Of a DNA stretch of 64,000 bases, positions 10,436-20,421 are shown one piece after another; the first letter of the stretch is position 1, and the number at the start of each line of letters is the position of its first letter. Position numbers and translations under genes: made by a program. The DNA comes from Spongilla lacustris (Eukaryota > Porifera > Demospongiae > Spongillida > Spongillidae). The stretch covers positions 5,229,986 through 5,293,985 of the forward strand of contig OX442424.1 of the NCBI GenBank assembly GCA_949361645.1, written 5' to 3'. The notes below the pieces were generated by a model, which saw nothing but the letters and a program-made list of their open reading frames with translations, had not been told where the DNA came from and made no database searches.

Positions 10436-11090
10436 TACTATAAGTGCAAGCTACTTTGGGTGGCCTTAGGTGGGAATTAGCTAAGCCAAAAAGCGTAACC
10501 TAGGAACCTGTTACAGCAGAGATGCTACTGGCCATGGTAGAAGTGGCTGGGCCATCCCCTTCCCTTACAGAGGTCCGCTTACTGGCCATCTGCCTTGTAG
10601 CATTTGTAGGTTTCCTAAGATGTGAGGAATTATTGAAGCTAAGATGTGCTGACGTGGCCTTTAGCACCAAGGGCATGGTAATAAACATTACGTCCAGTAA
10701 GACAGACCAGTACAGGGAGGGTGCATCATTTTTGATTGCTCGCACTGGTACAGCCACATGTCCAGTTATAGCATGATGCAAAGATATTTCTCCATGGGTC
10801 ACCTGGTGCATGACTCACAGGACTATCTGTTCAGGGGAATCATGCACACCAGGTCGGGGGGAATGTTCGCGAAAGGAAGGTAGCCTTAGCTATTCCAGGC
10901 TTCGAGAATTATTATTGGAGAAGATCAGTAGCCTTGGTATGGACCATAAGTTGTTTGGGATGGGGTGCCTGATAGACTATTCAAGTGGCATGGGAGATGG
11001 AATCCAAAGTCAGCAAAAATGGGTATGTAAAGGACTCTGTTGAGAGCGGCTTAGAAGTTTTTAAGAATTTGGGCACCTATAATCAGCTTT
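10436..11090 (+). pseudogene. DIRS tyrosine recombinase, C-terminal catalytic part
   Basis: Resumes with VQATLGGLRWELAKPK, one stop, then EPVTAEMLLAMVEVAGPSPS and LRLLAICLVAFVGFLRCEEL-like sequence (10507-10640). The R of GFLRCEEL corresponds to the first catalytic arginine of the tyrosine recombinase fold. SSKTDQYREGASF follows at about 10694-10735, then frames shift: LSYSRLRELLLEKISSLGMD (10885-10945) and YVKDSVESGLEVFKNLG (11022-11075). The HxxR box, normally just after FGMHSLR, is destroyed near 10965. Clearly the same gene as 8432-8685. Confidence 0.8.
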
Positions 11091-11217
11091 GTTTGGACAG
11101 CAGTTTATGGTCAGATATAAGATTGTAGAAGGATAACCATACAGGTGCACTGATGAAACCTAGAAACACTAAATATATGGCCAAAGCTTTCTTATCCAGT
11201 TGGGTCAATAACCCTTT

Positions 11218-11460
11218 TCAGCAGGCAACAAGGTCTGTGATATATGACTCTCTGACTTCATGAGACAGAACCACCCCGATCCCATAGGGCAAGGCATCAC
11301 AAGCAAGAAGAAGGGGCTTGCTGCCATTGTAGTGTACTAGATGAGCGAATGACTGCACTGAACATGTTTTTGGTAGCAGTGAAAGCCTGCATGTGCAGGG
11401 ACTGCTCTGTTTTCCAGAATTTTTGCTGTAAAGGAGAAAGCTTGGAGGCAAGGTTGGGTA
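11218..11460 (-). pseudogene. Ty3/gypsy pol fragment, reverse transcriptase to RNase H junction
   Basis: Minus-strand frame contains LVHYNGSKPLLLACDALPYG followed by IGVVLSHE, the start of the RNase H domain in Ty3/gypsy Pol (ACD.SPYGIGAVLSH in the family). Only about 80 residues survive, without start or catalytic reverse transcriptase. It has opposite orientation to the neighbouring DIRS remnant, so it is an independent insertion. Confidence 0.75.
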
Positions 11461-13960
11461 TAATAGTTAAGCAGTTCCAAGACAGATTTTAATCCTGCAA
11501 CATTCCTGGGTCAGTGATTCTGCTTCCTAGCTAGCTTTATCACCCTAACCTTTGCATCGGTAGGGTGCAAACCATGTGTGCAAATTTCTTGTTCGATGGT
11601 ATCAACAATGTGGTTGGGTATTTCATAACAGACAAAATAGCATCAATTAATAATATATCCAAGGTAGCAGTACGTTCATCGATGAAAAATCAACACTGTT
11701 CGTTGGCACAAATATTTAATGTTTTACAGATGACATTACATTTTCAAATTAGCTAGACATTTTCATTCACATATTTAGCAGAATGTCCACTTTACTGTAG
11801 TTGGTATTAGTGGTCATATTGAAAGTCTTGTATAATGATGTGGAGTTACAGGTGGCAGTACTTCACCATAGGCTGCATTTTGATGGGCAGTAATCATTTC
11901 ATTATTACTTGAATGTTCAATAGGTGCCTGCTTGTCATCTTTCTCCTTCTAGTTGGCAGTTGTGCACAGGCAACGCTGCACCAAGAGTTGTCAATATGCA
12001 TGGGGTAAGGGTGGTGTACGTATACAAGGAGGGAGATATACACGTTTCTGTCAGTTGGACGTAGTGAATTAGACAGAAACTATGCTAGCTCCCTCCATAT
12101 CTGATTGGTTGTACAGACCACATGGCAGTAGAAGTATATAAGGTTATGTGAGCGGTAAAGAAGTCATTCTAGGGCACCTGCCTGTAAACTTTACATACTC
12201 TGAATATAGTGTGCAGTCAGATGGCTGTTGTATGAGCGGGCAGATTGCATTTAGCTGTGTGTTTCAGCCAGATGGCATTGTGTTCAGCCGGGTGGCTGGG
12301 GTATATGTGACAGATTGTGTCTCAGCCGGATGGCTAAGGGGATGGAATGCTGCTGTATGCATTTTCCCATGTTGATGGGAGGCAGATTGTTCCTTAATGA
12401 TCACTTCCACACAGGTGCTGCAGGATGAACTGTTCCATGACCATGTGCATGATTGTGCTATAATCGGATATAACAGTGCGCTTAAAATACGCTTCAATCA
12501 GTTTTTACTAACCTACGGGTTTCCATGTGACATCTTGATCATTCTGCAAGTAAATAATTACCATATAATTATTTGAGTGTTCACAAGGCATACAGCTTAA
12601 ATGAATGCCCAGCATAAATGACTCCCTTGGTCATTTACATCTACATGTAAGGTGTATGTTACTTCTCTTGTAGTCATAAACACTTATAGCTTGTAGGCGA
12701 GAGAAAGCAAGCTCACATGGATGTTGGAAAATTAGTGTTGTTGAAAACCGACTACATTGTGATAGGTACCCCGAGGGCATTTTGAATGTTGACAAGGCCA
12801 ATCTAACGACTATAAGGGAAAAAAAATGATACTGCATACATTAGTCCATGTATATGTAGTCTGTGCATGTGTTTATCTCTTGATTCTAATTAATGGACCT
12901 CTAATAGCATATGCAGTGAAATCCCCAAACCATTTTGAATTACCAAAGCCTTACAGGGCTCACTGGAAGTGCCAATAAAAGTCATTCAGTATGGAAGCAG
13001 TTCGTTCGGACAAAGACCAACAATGGAAAGTGAGCAATCTTCTACATCCAGTGGCAGAAGATATTTTAACATCCACAGGTAATGAAGCATTACATGTGCA
13101 TTTTGAAGAAGCTTGTTATCCAACTTACTTTCATATAGAGAACGTTTTCTACATTTGTAAAATTTACTTACCAGCGGCAATGCTTATGCTTGTCTAAAAG
13201 AGTGAAGTGCTGTATGGTTATATAAAAGATATACATCAATAAAATGATGATGTAAGATTTGTAGACAGCAATTGGATAAAAATCCAGTAAGGAAATAAGA
13301 AATTATGAAATATTACAGACCTTCATTATTTAGGAAAACTACCTGTCTGATATTGTTATGTGTACGTATGTAATATAATTTTTATAATTCCTTGTCTTCT
13401 TACTTTTTACTCAATTTGCTGCCTACAAATCCTACATCATGAATTTTTCTTTTATATCTTATAAAACCATACTACAATAAAGTTGGATTTAGGAGTGTTG
13501 GCATAAAAGGGAAGGAAACAAGTTCATGATGTAGTGGTAATGATGGAACGTACTGCTTATAGGACATACATCAGGTGCAACTAGGGTGAGTTTAGTATAT
13601 ATCAAAATTTAGGGCTTAATATTATCATGAGTAATATGCCTATGATTATCCCCAAATCATTGTTACTGACCACCATAACATCCACTTTATGCGCTACATC
13701 AAAAGTATCGCGTCATTATTACACTTGTACTCCTAAATGCGACTCATTTTCTCATAGAGAGAGTTTTTCTGTACTAGTCTTCATTGTACTACCACAAAGA
13801 TTTTTTAAATGCTAGTTTTCATGGATGCATAATGGTAGAAACCAAAAGCATTATCATTTATACAAATCAGGTGATTATACTAATCAGGAGCAGTAGTATT
13901 TACACATGAGAAAATACCGACAGTACAATGTTTTATGTGGAGATCCTGCACTCCCATGCA
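11461..13960. other. No recognisable gene
   Basis: About 2.5 kb of AT-rich DNA with only short open frames. A loose repeat of CAGCC(A/G)GATGGC-like words occurs at 12210-12335. The short frames 12991-13197 (plus) and 12986-13180 (minus) overlap each other and match nothing I know. Confidence 0.4.
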
Positions 13961-13964
13961 TATA

Positions 13965-14366
13965 CAGTGTTCCACACTTAAAGCTTCCAAATCCAAAAAA
14001 TTTGGTTTTTTGCTTGTAACTTTTCAACCATATGAGTATAAACAAAAAGGATGGGATATTCAGATTTAGCCATCGTTTCTGAGTAAGATGAACATATTTT
14101 TGTTCAATTATTAAGTGTAAACAACAACAGCATATTAATAAATCATAAACGGTTTCAAGTACTATTTTGATCGATAATTCCCGTAAGGTAATTAGCTAAG
14201 CGTTCAAATTTGGGATTCTAATAGTGCTGTATGCTGTCTATCTTTCGTAGCTGTTCGTTGTCTTAAGTCGAGCCGGTTTGATAGATCGGTCCAGTTTTGT
14301 GATTTTTCGGGGGTACTTAAGCATATGCGATGGTTCGGTCGAATTAGTTTGACTTAAGGTCTGAAA
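13965..14366 (+). repeat. Left terminal inverted repeat of the 3.2 kb transposon
   Basis: Pairs with 16757-17158. Includes an AATTTTTTGG-type A/T-rich outer part and an inner TTCGGTCGAATTAGTTTGAC block conserved in both copies. The right copy differs by scattered substitutions and single-base indels. Confidence 0.9.
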
Positions 14367-14710
14367 TTTAGGGAACATGATTATAAAGTGCTAGTAGTAT
14401 CTCTATATTTTTTAATATTTTCTGCACATCTGCGCAAATAATGTAAAGCAATATTTGAAAGCGTAAAAGCTTACGAATTACATCCTTTTTTCAATACAAG
14501 CTCATTAAGTGACGTTTCACGTATTTCCTGTACACGTCACACAACGCGGCGCTGCGCGTATAGCGCGCATAATATTACATGTACTTCTTAACACCATTAA
14601 CGTACACCGGATAATGATGACATAAAAGCACAATTTCTACTATATACACCAATAGCAGTACAGACTTCAGTCATCTTGCACTTGCACTCTTTCACAGCAA
14701 AAACTGCAAC

Positions 14711-16537
14711 TTAACTGCTAGTAGTACTTACTCTTCTATGTGATTTGTATACTTTAACTACTTTATCTACCTCACTTCCATCTGATCCATTTCTGTAAGC
14801 TTGCTCATAATCTCTACACTTTCTAAAAAATTTATAAATAAGTTCTTTGGAACAGCTTTCCAGTCCTTCAGGGACAATCTTCCTTAATGTATTAATCTTT
14901 CCATTTGCATAAGCTCTTGTATGCTTCTTTGCATGGCACCAAACCCTTTCAATTGGACTTAGTTCACAATGGTATTTTGGAAAAAACAAGCACAGATGCC
15001 CACGTTGTTCTATATACTCTTCTAAAATCGACTTTTGTACTCGAAAATCATCAAATGTTTTCAATGTACTCCTCATCTTGTCTGCATTCATTCCCCTAGT
15101 GTCAATTCCTCTCTCCTGTAAAACCATTTTCATTCCCTTAGGTCTGCCATCCTCTAGTACCAAGTGTTGAATTTCACCATTCCAAACAGTGTCTCTTAAA
15201 ATTGGTTGCTTGCCACCAACACCTACATTCATTTTTTCAGCATCAAGTTGATCATCAGCTACTTTTTTATGTGAAGGGGCATTGTCAAAAAGAAATAGTC
15301 CACGTGCATGAGGATACTTTGCTTCAAAAATTTTTACAGCATTTTCCACTTGAATCATTAAACTATTGTTATTGAAATATCCATCTTTATGTACTTCTAT
15401 CATTACACGAGCCTTGTTACCATTAAATTCTAAGTATCCATCACATTCATCAATAAAGTCAGACACCATTATAGAATTTCCAAGGGATTTCTGCTTCAGC
15501 ACACTTGTTTGACTATCACCCCAATAATATGACTGGTCGCAATTTGCATAGAAGGTACTTTCATCATGCACTACTCTAATTAAAGGTCTTACATTAGCTG
15601 GACAAACTGGATGCAAATTGTCTGCTGTAATTGTTATTTTATCCAGCTCAAATAAAGTACTTACAAATTCTCTTCTATGCTGAATAACATCCTGTCTTTC
15701 ATGTCCATCAAAATAGACACCCTTTTGATGATGAACTTGACTAAATCCAAATGAGTGGAGCCATCTTCTTGCAGTCTCAGTAGATAGACTTTGGTTGTAT
15801 TCTTTATTAACCCATTCAGAAAACATTCCTGTTGTTAAGTTTGGTTCTCCCTTCTTGCATGCATTACTTCTTATGTAGCTACAGGCATGCATTTTAAACT
15901 CTTCGTCATGGACTAGTGTTTCATATTTAGGAAATTCTCCCCTTTCTGATGAAAGAATGTATTCAACTTCCTTACTTGTAATGTCCTCATTGCCATGAGA
16001 CAACACATTAAAAATACTTTGCATATATGACTGCATCCAACTTCTTATGGTACGATCAGAATAGCCGCTTACCTGTGAGGCTTTGATAGCTGCATCACAT
16101 ATACCCTCTCCCCAGTCCTTCATGGCAGTTCCCATCAGCACAATACCTAACGCTTTTTGCAGCTCAAATGAAGCATTTTGTTCAATGAAACTCAGCAGGT
16201 AGTCCAGCCCTTTCTTGAACACCTCTTCGTGTTTTTTGAAAATTACGTTTATTGTGCTTTCTGAACACGCTGAATCAGAGATTCGTTTCTTCTGTGAAGT
16301 AAAACAGCCTGTAATTGCCGCTAGTGAATTCACTTTGCAGGTACGTTTGGCATTGTCGTTTGATGGAAAGGTTTGGTTTGCCCCCGCTTCTGCTATAACA
16401 GCCATCATGTCTCGCTTTCGTCTGCAAACAATCGAGCAGGTGGGTTGATCTATCACTACGTCTGTTTGGTTCTGAAAAGAACCCGTAGTACCAGTGGTAG
16501 CTGCAATCGACTCCGAATGATCGTCAACAAACGCCAT
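14711..16537 (-). CDS. DDE transposase, 608 residues, Tc1/mariner-IS630 superfamily
   Basis: Cuts and rejoins the element's own ends in the nucleus. The N-terminal 100 residues are low in recognisable motifs but contain basic CRRKRDM. Residues about 152-175 (SGYSDRTIRSWMQ) and 240-262 (WVNKEYNQSLSTETARRWLH) look like DNA-binding helix-turn-helix segments. GVYFDGHERQDV (273-284) precedes the catalytic core: D325 in HDESTFYAN, D418 in LFDNAPSHKK and E530 in ELSPIERVW, so the second Asp and Glu are 111 residues apart. Family mariners have about 34 there; a wide insert with GMKMVLQERGI and a C-terminal YKSHRR resembles a group known to me from fungi. The first in-frame Met is used. No introns, stops or shifts, and all three catalytic residues are present. 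Classification to family level is inference. Confidence 0.92.
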   Translation of the reverse strand: MAFVDDHSESIAATTGTTGSFQNQTDVVIDQPTCSIVCRRKRDMMAVIAEAGANQTFPSNDNAKRTCKVNSLAAITGCFTSQKKRISDSACSESTINVIFKKHEEVFKKGLDYLLSFIEQNASFELQKALGIVLMGTAMKDWGEGICDAAIKASQVSGYSDRTIRSWMQSYMQSIFNVLSHGNEDITSKEVEYILSSERGEFPKYETLVHDEEFKMHACSYIRSNACKKGEPNLTTGMFSEWVNKEYNQSLSTETARRWLHSFGFSQVHHQKGVYFDGHERQDVIQHRREFVSTLFELDKITITADNLHPVCPANVRPLIRVVHDESTFYANCDQSYYWGDSQTSVLKQKSLGNSIMVSDFIDECDGYLEFNGNKARVMIEVHKDGYFNNNSLMIQVENAVKIFEAKYPHARGLFLFDNAPSHKKVADDQLDAEKMNVGVGGKQPILRDTVWNGEIQHLVLEDGRPKGMKMVLQERGIDTRGMNADKMRSTLKTFDDFRVQKSILEEYIEQRGHLCLFFPKYHCELSPIERVWCHAKKHTRAYANGKINTLRKIVPEGLESCSKELIYKFFRKCRDYEQAYRNGSDGSEVDKVVKVYKSHRRVSTTSS

Positions 16538-16756
16538 TTTCTATTCCAAGGAACGAATAAAAGACGTTAATTTGGCCGCTTGTACGTGACGTCAGATTTA
16601 TCGCAGAATACGGAGGAAAACGCTCAATTAAATAAAATGACAAGAATTTAGAACTTTTTCACACTTGTAAAACTATTTGGGGTACTCAAATACGTGGGGG
16701 AAAAAATATAAAAAATATACTAATTATATAGGGTCTACGCTACTATTTGTTTTCAT

Positions 16757-17158
16757 TTTCAGACCTTAAGTCAAACTAATTCGACCGAACCATCGCATGT
16801 GCTTAAGTACCCCCGAAAAATCACAAAACTGGACCGATCTACAAAACCGGCGCGACTTAAGACAACGAACAGATAAGAAAGAAAGATAGCACAGAGCACT
16901 ATTAGAATCCCAAATTTGAACGCTTAGCTAATTACCTTTCATGAGTTATCGATCAAAATAGTACTTGAAACCGTTTATGATTTATTAATATGCTATTGTT
17001 GTTTACACTTAATAATTGAACAAAAATATGTTCATCTTACTCAGAAACGATGGCTAAATCTGAATATCCCATCCTTTTTGTTTATACTCATATGGTTGAA
17101 AAGTTACAAGCAAAAAACCAAATTTTTTGGATTTGGAAGCTTTAAGTGTGGAACACTG
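16757..17158 (-). repeat. Right terminal inverted repeat of the 3.2 kb transposon
   Basis: Reverse complement of 13965-14366. It begins 220 bp upstream of the transposase ATG, so the promoter probably lies in this repeat or in the 16538-16756 gap. Confidence 0.9.
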
Positions 17159-17289
17159 TACATGATATAAGTGAATGTTATATGATGATGTCATCTTTTT
17201 GGTCCTTTTGTAGAAACGTGCAATGAGCATGAATGTCATTGGCTATAAGGTATATTTTAATTAGTATGACATAACAATCTAATTTTTCC

Positions 17290-17700
17290 CTCCAATTTTT
17301 AACCACACCTCACTAGCCGGAATGACCCCATCAAACCGAGCAAGCCATCCTGTCGTGCATTGGGTTAAAGTTAATTATTGTGTAAGGTTTGTACTTTAAT
17401 TGACCTCCTAACCTTTCATTCTCTTCCAAGAGGCATATGTGGAATATCACCACCAGAAGTGGGAGGAAATGACCATTGCTCCTTTCAAGTTGTCACCCAC
17501 AATTTGTCTGCATATGCGGCGGATCCTCTCATCCCCAAGAGATACTCCTGACCTGGACAAGTAATAGGACTGGTAAGTTTGTGTAATGCTTTAACATAGA
17601 CTTAGTCCGATCCAGGGAATAGCCAGGCCGGCTTTCATAGGGGCAGAGTCAACTGCAATGTGTGTGTTGCGCCATTAACGCGTTCAGTACATGTATCGTC
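17290..17700. repeat. Dispersed repeat, inverse copy of 5945-6330
   Basis: Contains TTTCAAGTTGTCACCCACAA and TCCAGGGAATAGCCAGG, the reverse complements of blocks at 6140 and 5990. Ends near CCATTAACGCGTTCAGTAC, also seen inverted near 5930 and 34898. Confidence 0.6.
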
Positions 17701-17739
17701 GTGCGACCGTAAGATTTTTAATACATCGGTTTTGCGAGG

Positions 17740-19530
17740 GGGGGGGGGGGACAAGTGCTACCTTGTGATTAAACTAAGCAATGTTCTGGGAATCCTGCAC
17801 CATAGTAGCATTACCTGATGTCTGTGTCACACATCTGTGCATGTATCATGGTCTTGACCCACCCCCTCTGAGGACCATGGCTATGTCCCACCTGTGAGAG
17901 TGACAAGAGTAACCTTGTGAGCAAACTAAGCGATGTTATGGGAATTCTGCACCAAAGTAGCATTACCTGATGTCTGTGTCACACATCTGTGCATGTGTCA
18001 TGGTCTTCACCCACCCCCTCTGAGGACCGTGGCTAGGTCCCACCTGTGAGAGTGACAAGTGTAACCTTGTGATCAAACTAAGCGATGCTCTGGGATTTCT
18101 GCACCACCGTAGCATTACCTGAAGTCTGTGTCACACATCATTCTGTGCATGTGCCATGGTTGTGACCCACTCCCTCTGAGGACCGTGGCTATGTCCCACC
18201 TGTGAGAGTGACAAGTGTAACCTTGTGATCAAACGAAGCGATGTTCTGGGAATTCTGCACCACAGTAGCATTACCTGAGGTCTGTGTCACACATCTGTGC
18301 TTGTGCCATGGTTGTGACCCACCCCCTCTGAGGACCGTGGCTATGTCGCACCTGTGAGAGGGACAAGTGCTACCTTGTGATTAAACTAAGTGATGTTCTG
18401 GGAATCCTGCACCATAGAAGCATTACCTGAGGTCTGTGTCACACATCTGTGCATGTGTCATGGTATTGACCCACTCCCTCTGAGGACCGTGGCTAGGTCC
18501 CACCTGTGTGAGAGACAAGTGTAACCTTGTGAGCAAACTAAGCGATGTTCTGGGAATTCTACACCACAATAGCATTACCTGAGGTCTGTGTCACACATCT
18601 GTGCTTGTGCCATGGTTGTGACCCACCCCCTCTGAGGACCGTGGCTATGTCGCACCTGTGAGAGGGACAAGTGCTACCTTGTGATTAAACTAAGCGATGT
18701 TCTGGGAATCCTGCACCATAGAAGCATGACCTGAGGTCTGTGTCACACATCTGTGCATGTGTCATGGTATTGACCCACTCCCTCTGAGGACCGTGGCTAG
18801 GTCCCACCTGTGAGAGTGACAAGTGTAACCTTGTGATCAATCAAAGCGATGTTCTGGGAATTCTGCACCACAGTAGCATTACCTGAGGTCTGTGTCACAC
18901 ATCTGTGCATGTGCCAAGGTTGTAACCCACCCCCCTCTGAGGACCGTGGCTAGGTCCCAACTGTGAGAGTGACAATTATAACCTTGTGATCAAACGAAGC
19001 AATGATCTGGGAATTCTGCACCACAGTAGCATTACCTGAGGTATGTGTCCCACATCTGTGCATGTGCCATGGTTGTGACCCACCCCCTCTGAGGACCGTG
19101 GCTAGGTCCCACCTGCGAGAGTGACAAGTGTAACCTTGTGAGCAAACTTAGCGATGTTCTGGGAATTCTGCACCACAGTAGCATTACCTGAGGTCTGTGT
19201 CACACATCTGTGCATGTGCCATGGTTGTGACCCACCCCCTCTGAAGACTGTGTCTTTGTCGCACCTGTGAGAGGGACAAAGTGCAACCTTGTGACCAAAC
19301 TAAGCGATGTTCTGGGAATCCAGCACCACAATATCATCTCCTGAAGTTTGTGTCACACATCTGTGAATGTGTCATGGTTGTGACCCACCCCCTCTGAGGA
19401 CCGTGGCTATGTCACACCTGTGAGAGTAACAAAGTGCAACCTTGTGACCAAACTAAGCGATGTTCTGGGAATCCTGCACCACAATAGCATCTCCTGAGGT
19501 CTGTGTCACACATACGTGCATTTGTTTCAG
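17740..19530. repeat. Satellite array, about 12 copies of a 152 bp unit
   Basis: The word ACAAG before the ACCTTGTGA box recurs at 17751, 17903, 18055, 18211, 18363, 18515, 18667, 18819, 18972, 19124, 19276 and 19429: period 152-153 bp with one 4 bp insertion (156). Each unit carries CACATCTGTGCATGTG and CCCTCTGAGGACCGTGGCT. Divergence between units is low. Units sharing GTGCTACC/GTGATTAAAC alternate with others, suggesting duplication of multi-unit blocks. No coding potential. Confidence 0.95.
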
Positions 19531-20196
19531 GATGTGTAAGCTGGGGTCTTTATACACACATTTTCAGATAAGTTAACAAGGCGCTTCGAAACACAACATT
19601 TAGGTGTTGGATGAAACCTGCTTTGCAGGCTCTTGCTGCAACACCTTTGCATTTGATGCTGAAGGGTAAGCCACACATAAAAACAGATCCTGTGCCCACA
19701 TACATATAATAATCATACAGCAGCAATGGATGCACAGAGTTTCACTTCAGTTCAGCCACGTTCTGTACATTAGCTTGCTATGCCAAAAGCCTAGCTGTAA
19801 GAAATTTATATTTGACAATGAATGAATCAGTACTCAGTAGTCTAATGTAGCATGTGCTGCAATAAGAGAAAGCATTCTCTCTTAACTGTGGATTGCAAAA
19901 TGACTGTGTCGATGGAATAATGGCAGTGCTTGAAGTACTGTTATCAGGATGATCTGAAGTTATTCATAATAATACATTCTTGTCAAGAAATGCTTTAGGA
20001 TTAGCTTATGGCACGTAGCAAACAACTTTATGAAAGAACTCACAACAACTGAAGAAAAAATGGCTACATGCTGTTCACAGGTGTAACAACATTGCATTTT
20101 ATGTATTGTATATAAGGCATCATTTAAAAGCAGATGGCGCAAGATAGCCGCTTTAATAGTTAGTGACATAACCAAACCATTCGCCATCCCATAGTC
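19531..20196. other. No recognisable gene
   Basis: Unique-looking AT-rich sequence between two tandem arrays. Minus-strand frames of 61 and 75 codons show no family pattern. Confidence 0.4.
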
Positions 20197-20396
20197 AGTG
20201 CGCAGTGCAAATCTCGACTAGTGCGCTGTGCTAACCTCAACTAGTGCTGGGTGCAAACCTCAATTAGTGCGCGGTGCAAACTTCAACTAGTGCGCGGTGC
20301 AAATCTCAACTAGTGCGCTGTGCACGGTGCAAACCTCAACTAGTGCGCGGTGCAATCTTCAAGTAGTGCGTGGCGCAATTGTCTTAGTGCGCGACC
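20197..20396. repeat. Minisatellite, about 8 copies of a 24 bp unit
   Basis: Degenerate unit AGTGCGCGGTGCAAACCTCA followed by ACTA, repeated with substitutions and one partial internal duplication (gctgtgcacggtgc). Confidence 0.85.
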
Positions 20397-20421
20397 TACC
20401 GGGCCACCGTATCGGCAGGGG

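Larger units (their letters stand above)
6840..11090 (+). mobile_element. Decayed DIRS-type (tyrosine recombinase) retrotransposon
   Basis: Gag-like zinc knuckle, reverse transcriptase and tyrosine recombinase remnants follow one another on the plus strand, the content of DIRS-group elements, which integrate with a recombinase instead of a DDE integrase. All frames carry stops or shifts, and a hAT-like element sits inside the recombinase gene. Ends and inverted terminal repeats were not found, so the limits are approximate. Confidence 0.75.
13965..17158 (-). mobile_element. Complete 3.2 kb Tc1/mariner-IS630-related DNA transposon with 0.4 kb TIRs
   Basis: Ends CAGTGTTCCACACTTAAAGC in inverted orientation, flanked by TA at 13963-13964 and 17159-17160. 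Terminal inverted repeats extend about 400 bp (13965-14366 and 16757-17158) with a few percent mismatch, the inner boundary lying at the cttaaggtctgaaa motif. A single uninterrupted transposase frame fills the interior on the minus strand. TA duplication and a DDE transposase with HDESTF, FDNAPSH and SPIERVW place it in the Tc1/mariner-IS630 superfamily. The very long TIRs and wide D-E spacing are unlike classical mariner. It could still be autonomous. Confidence 0.9.

Noticed and set aside
17740..19530. CRISPR-like or regulatory array
   Set aside because: Units are contiguous and similar along their full length with no unique spacers, so this is a satellite.
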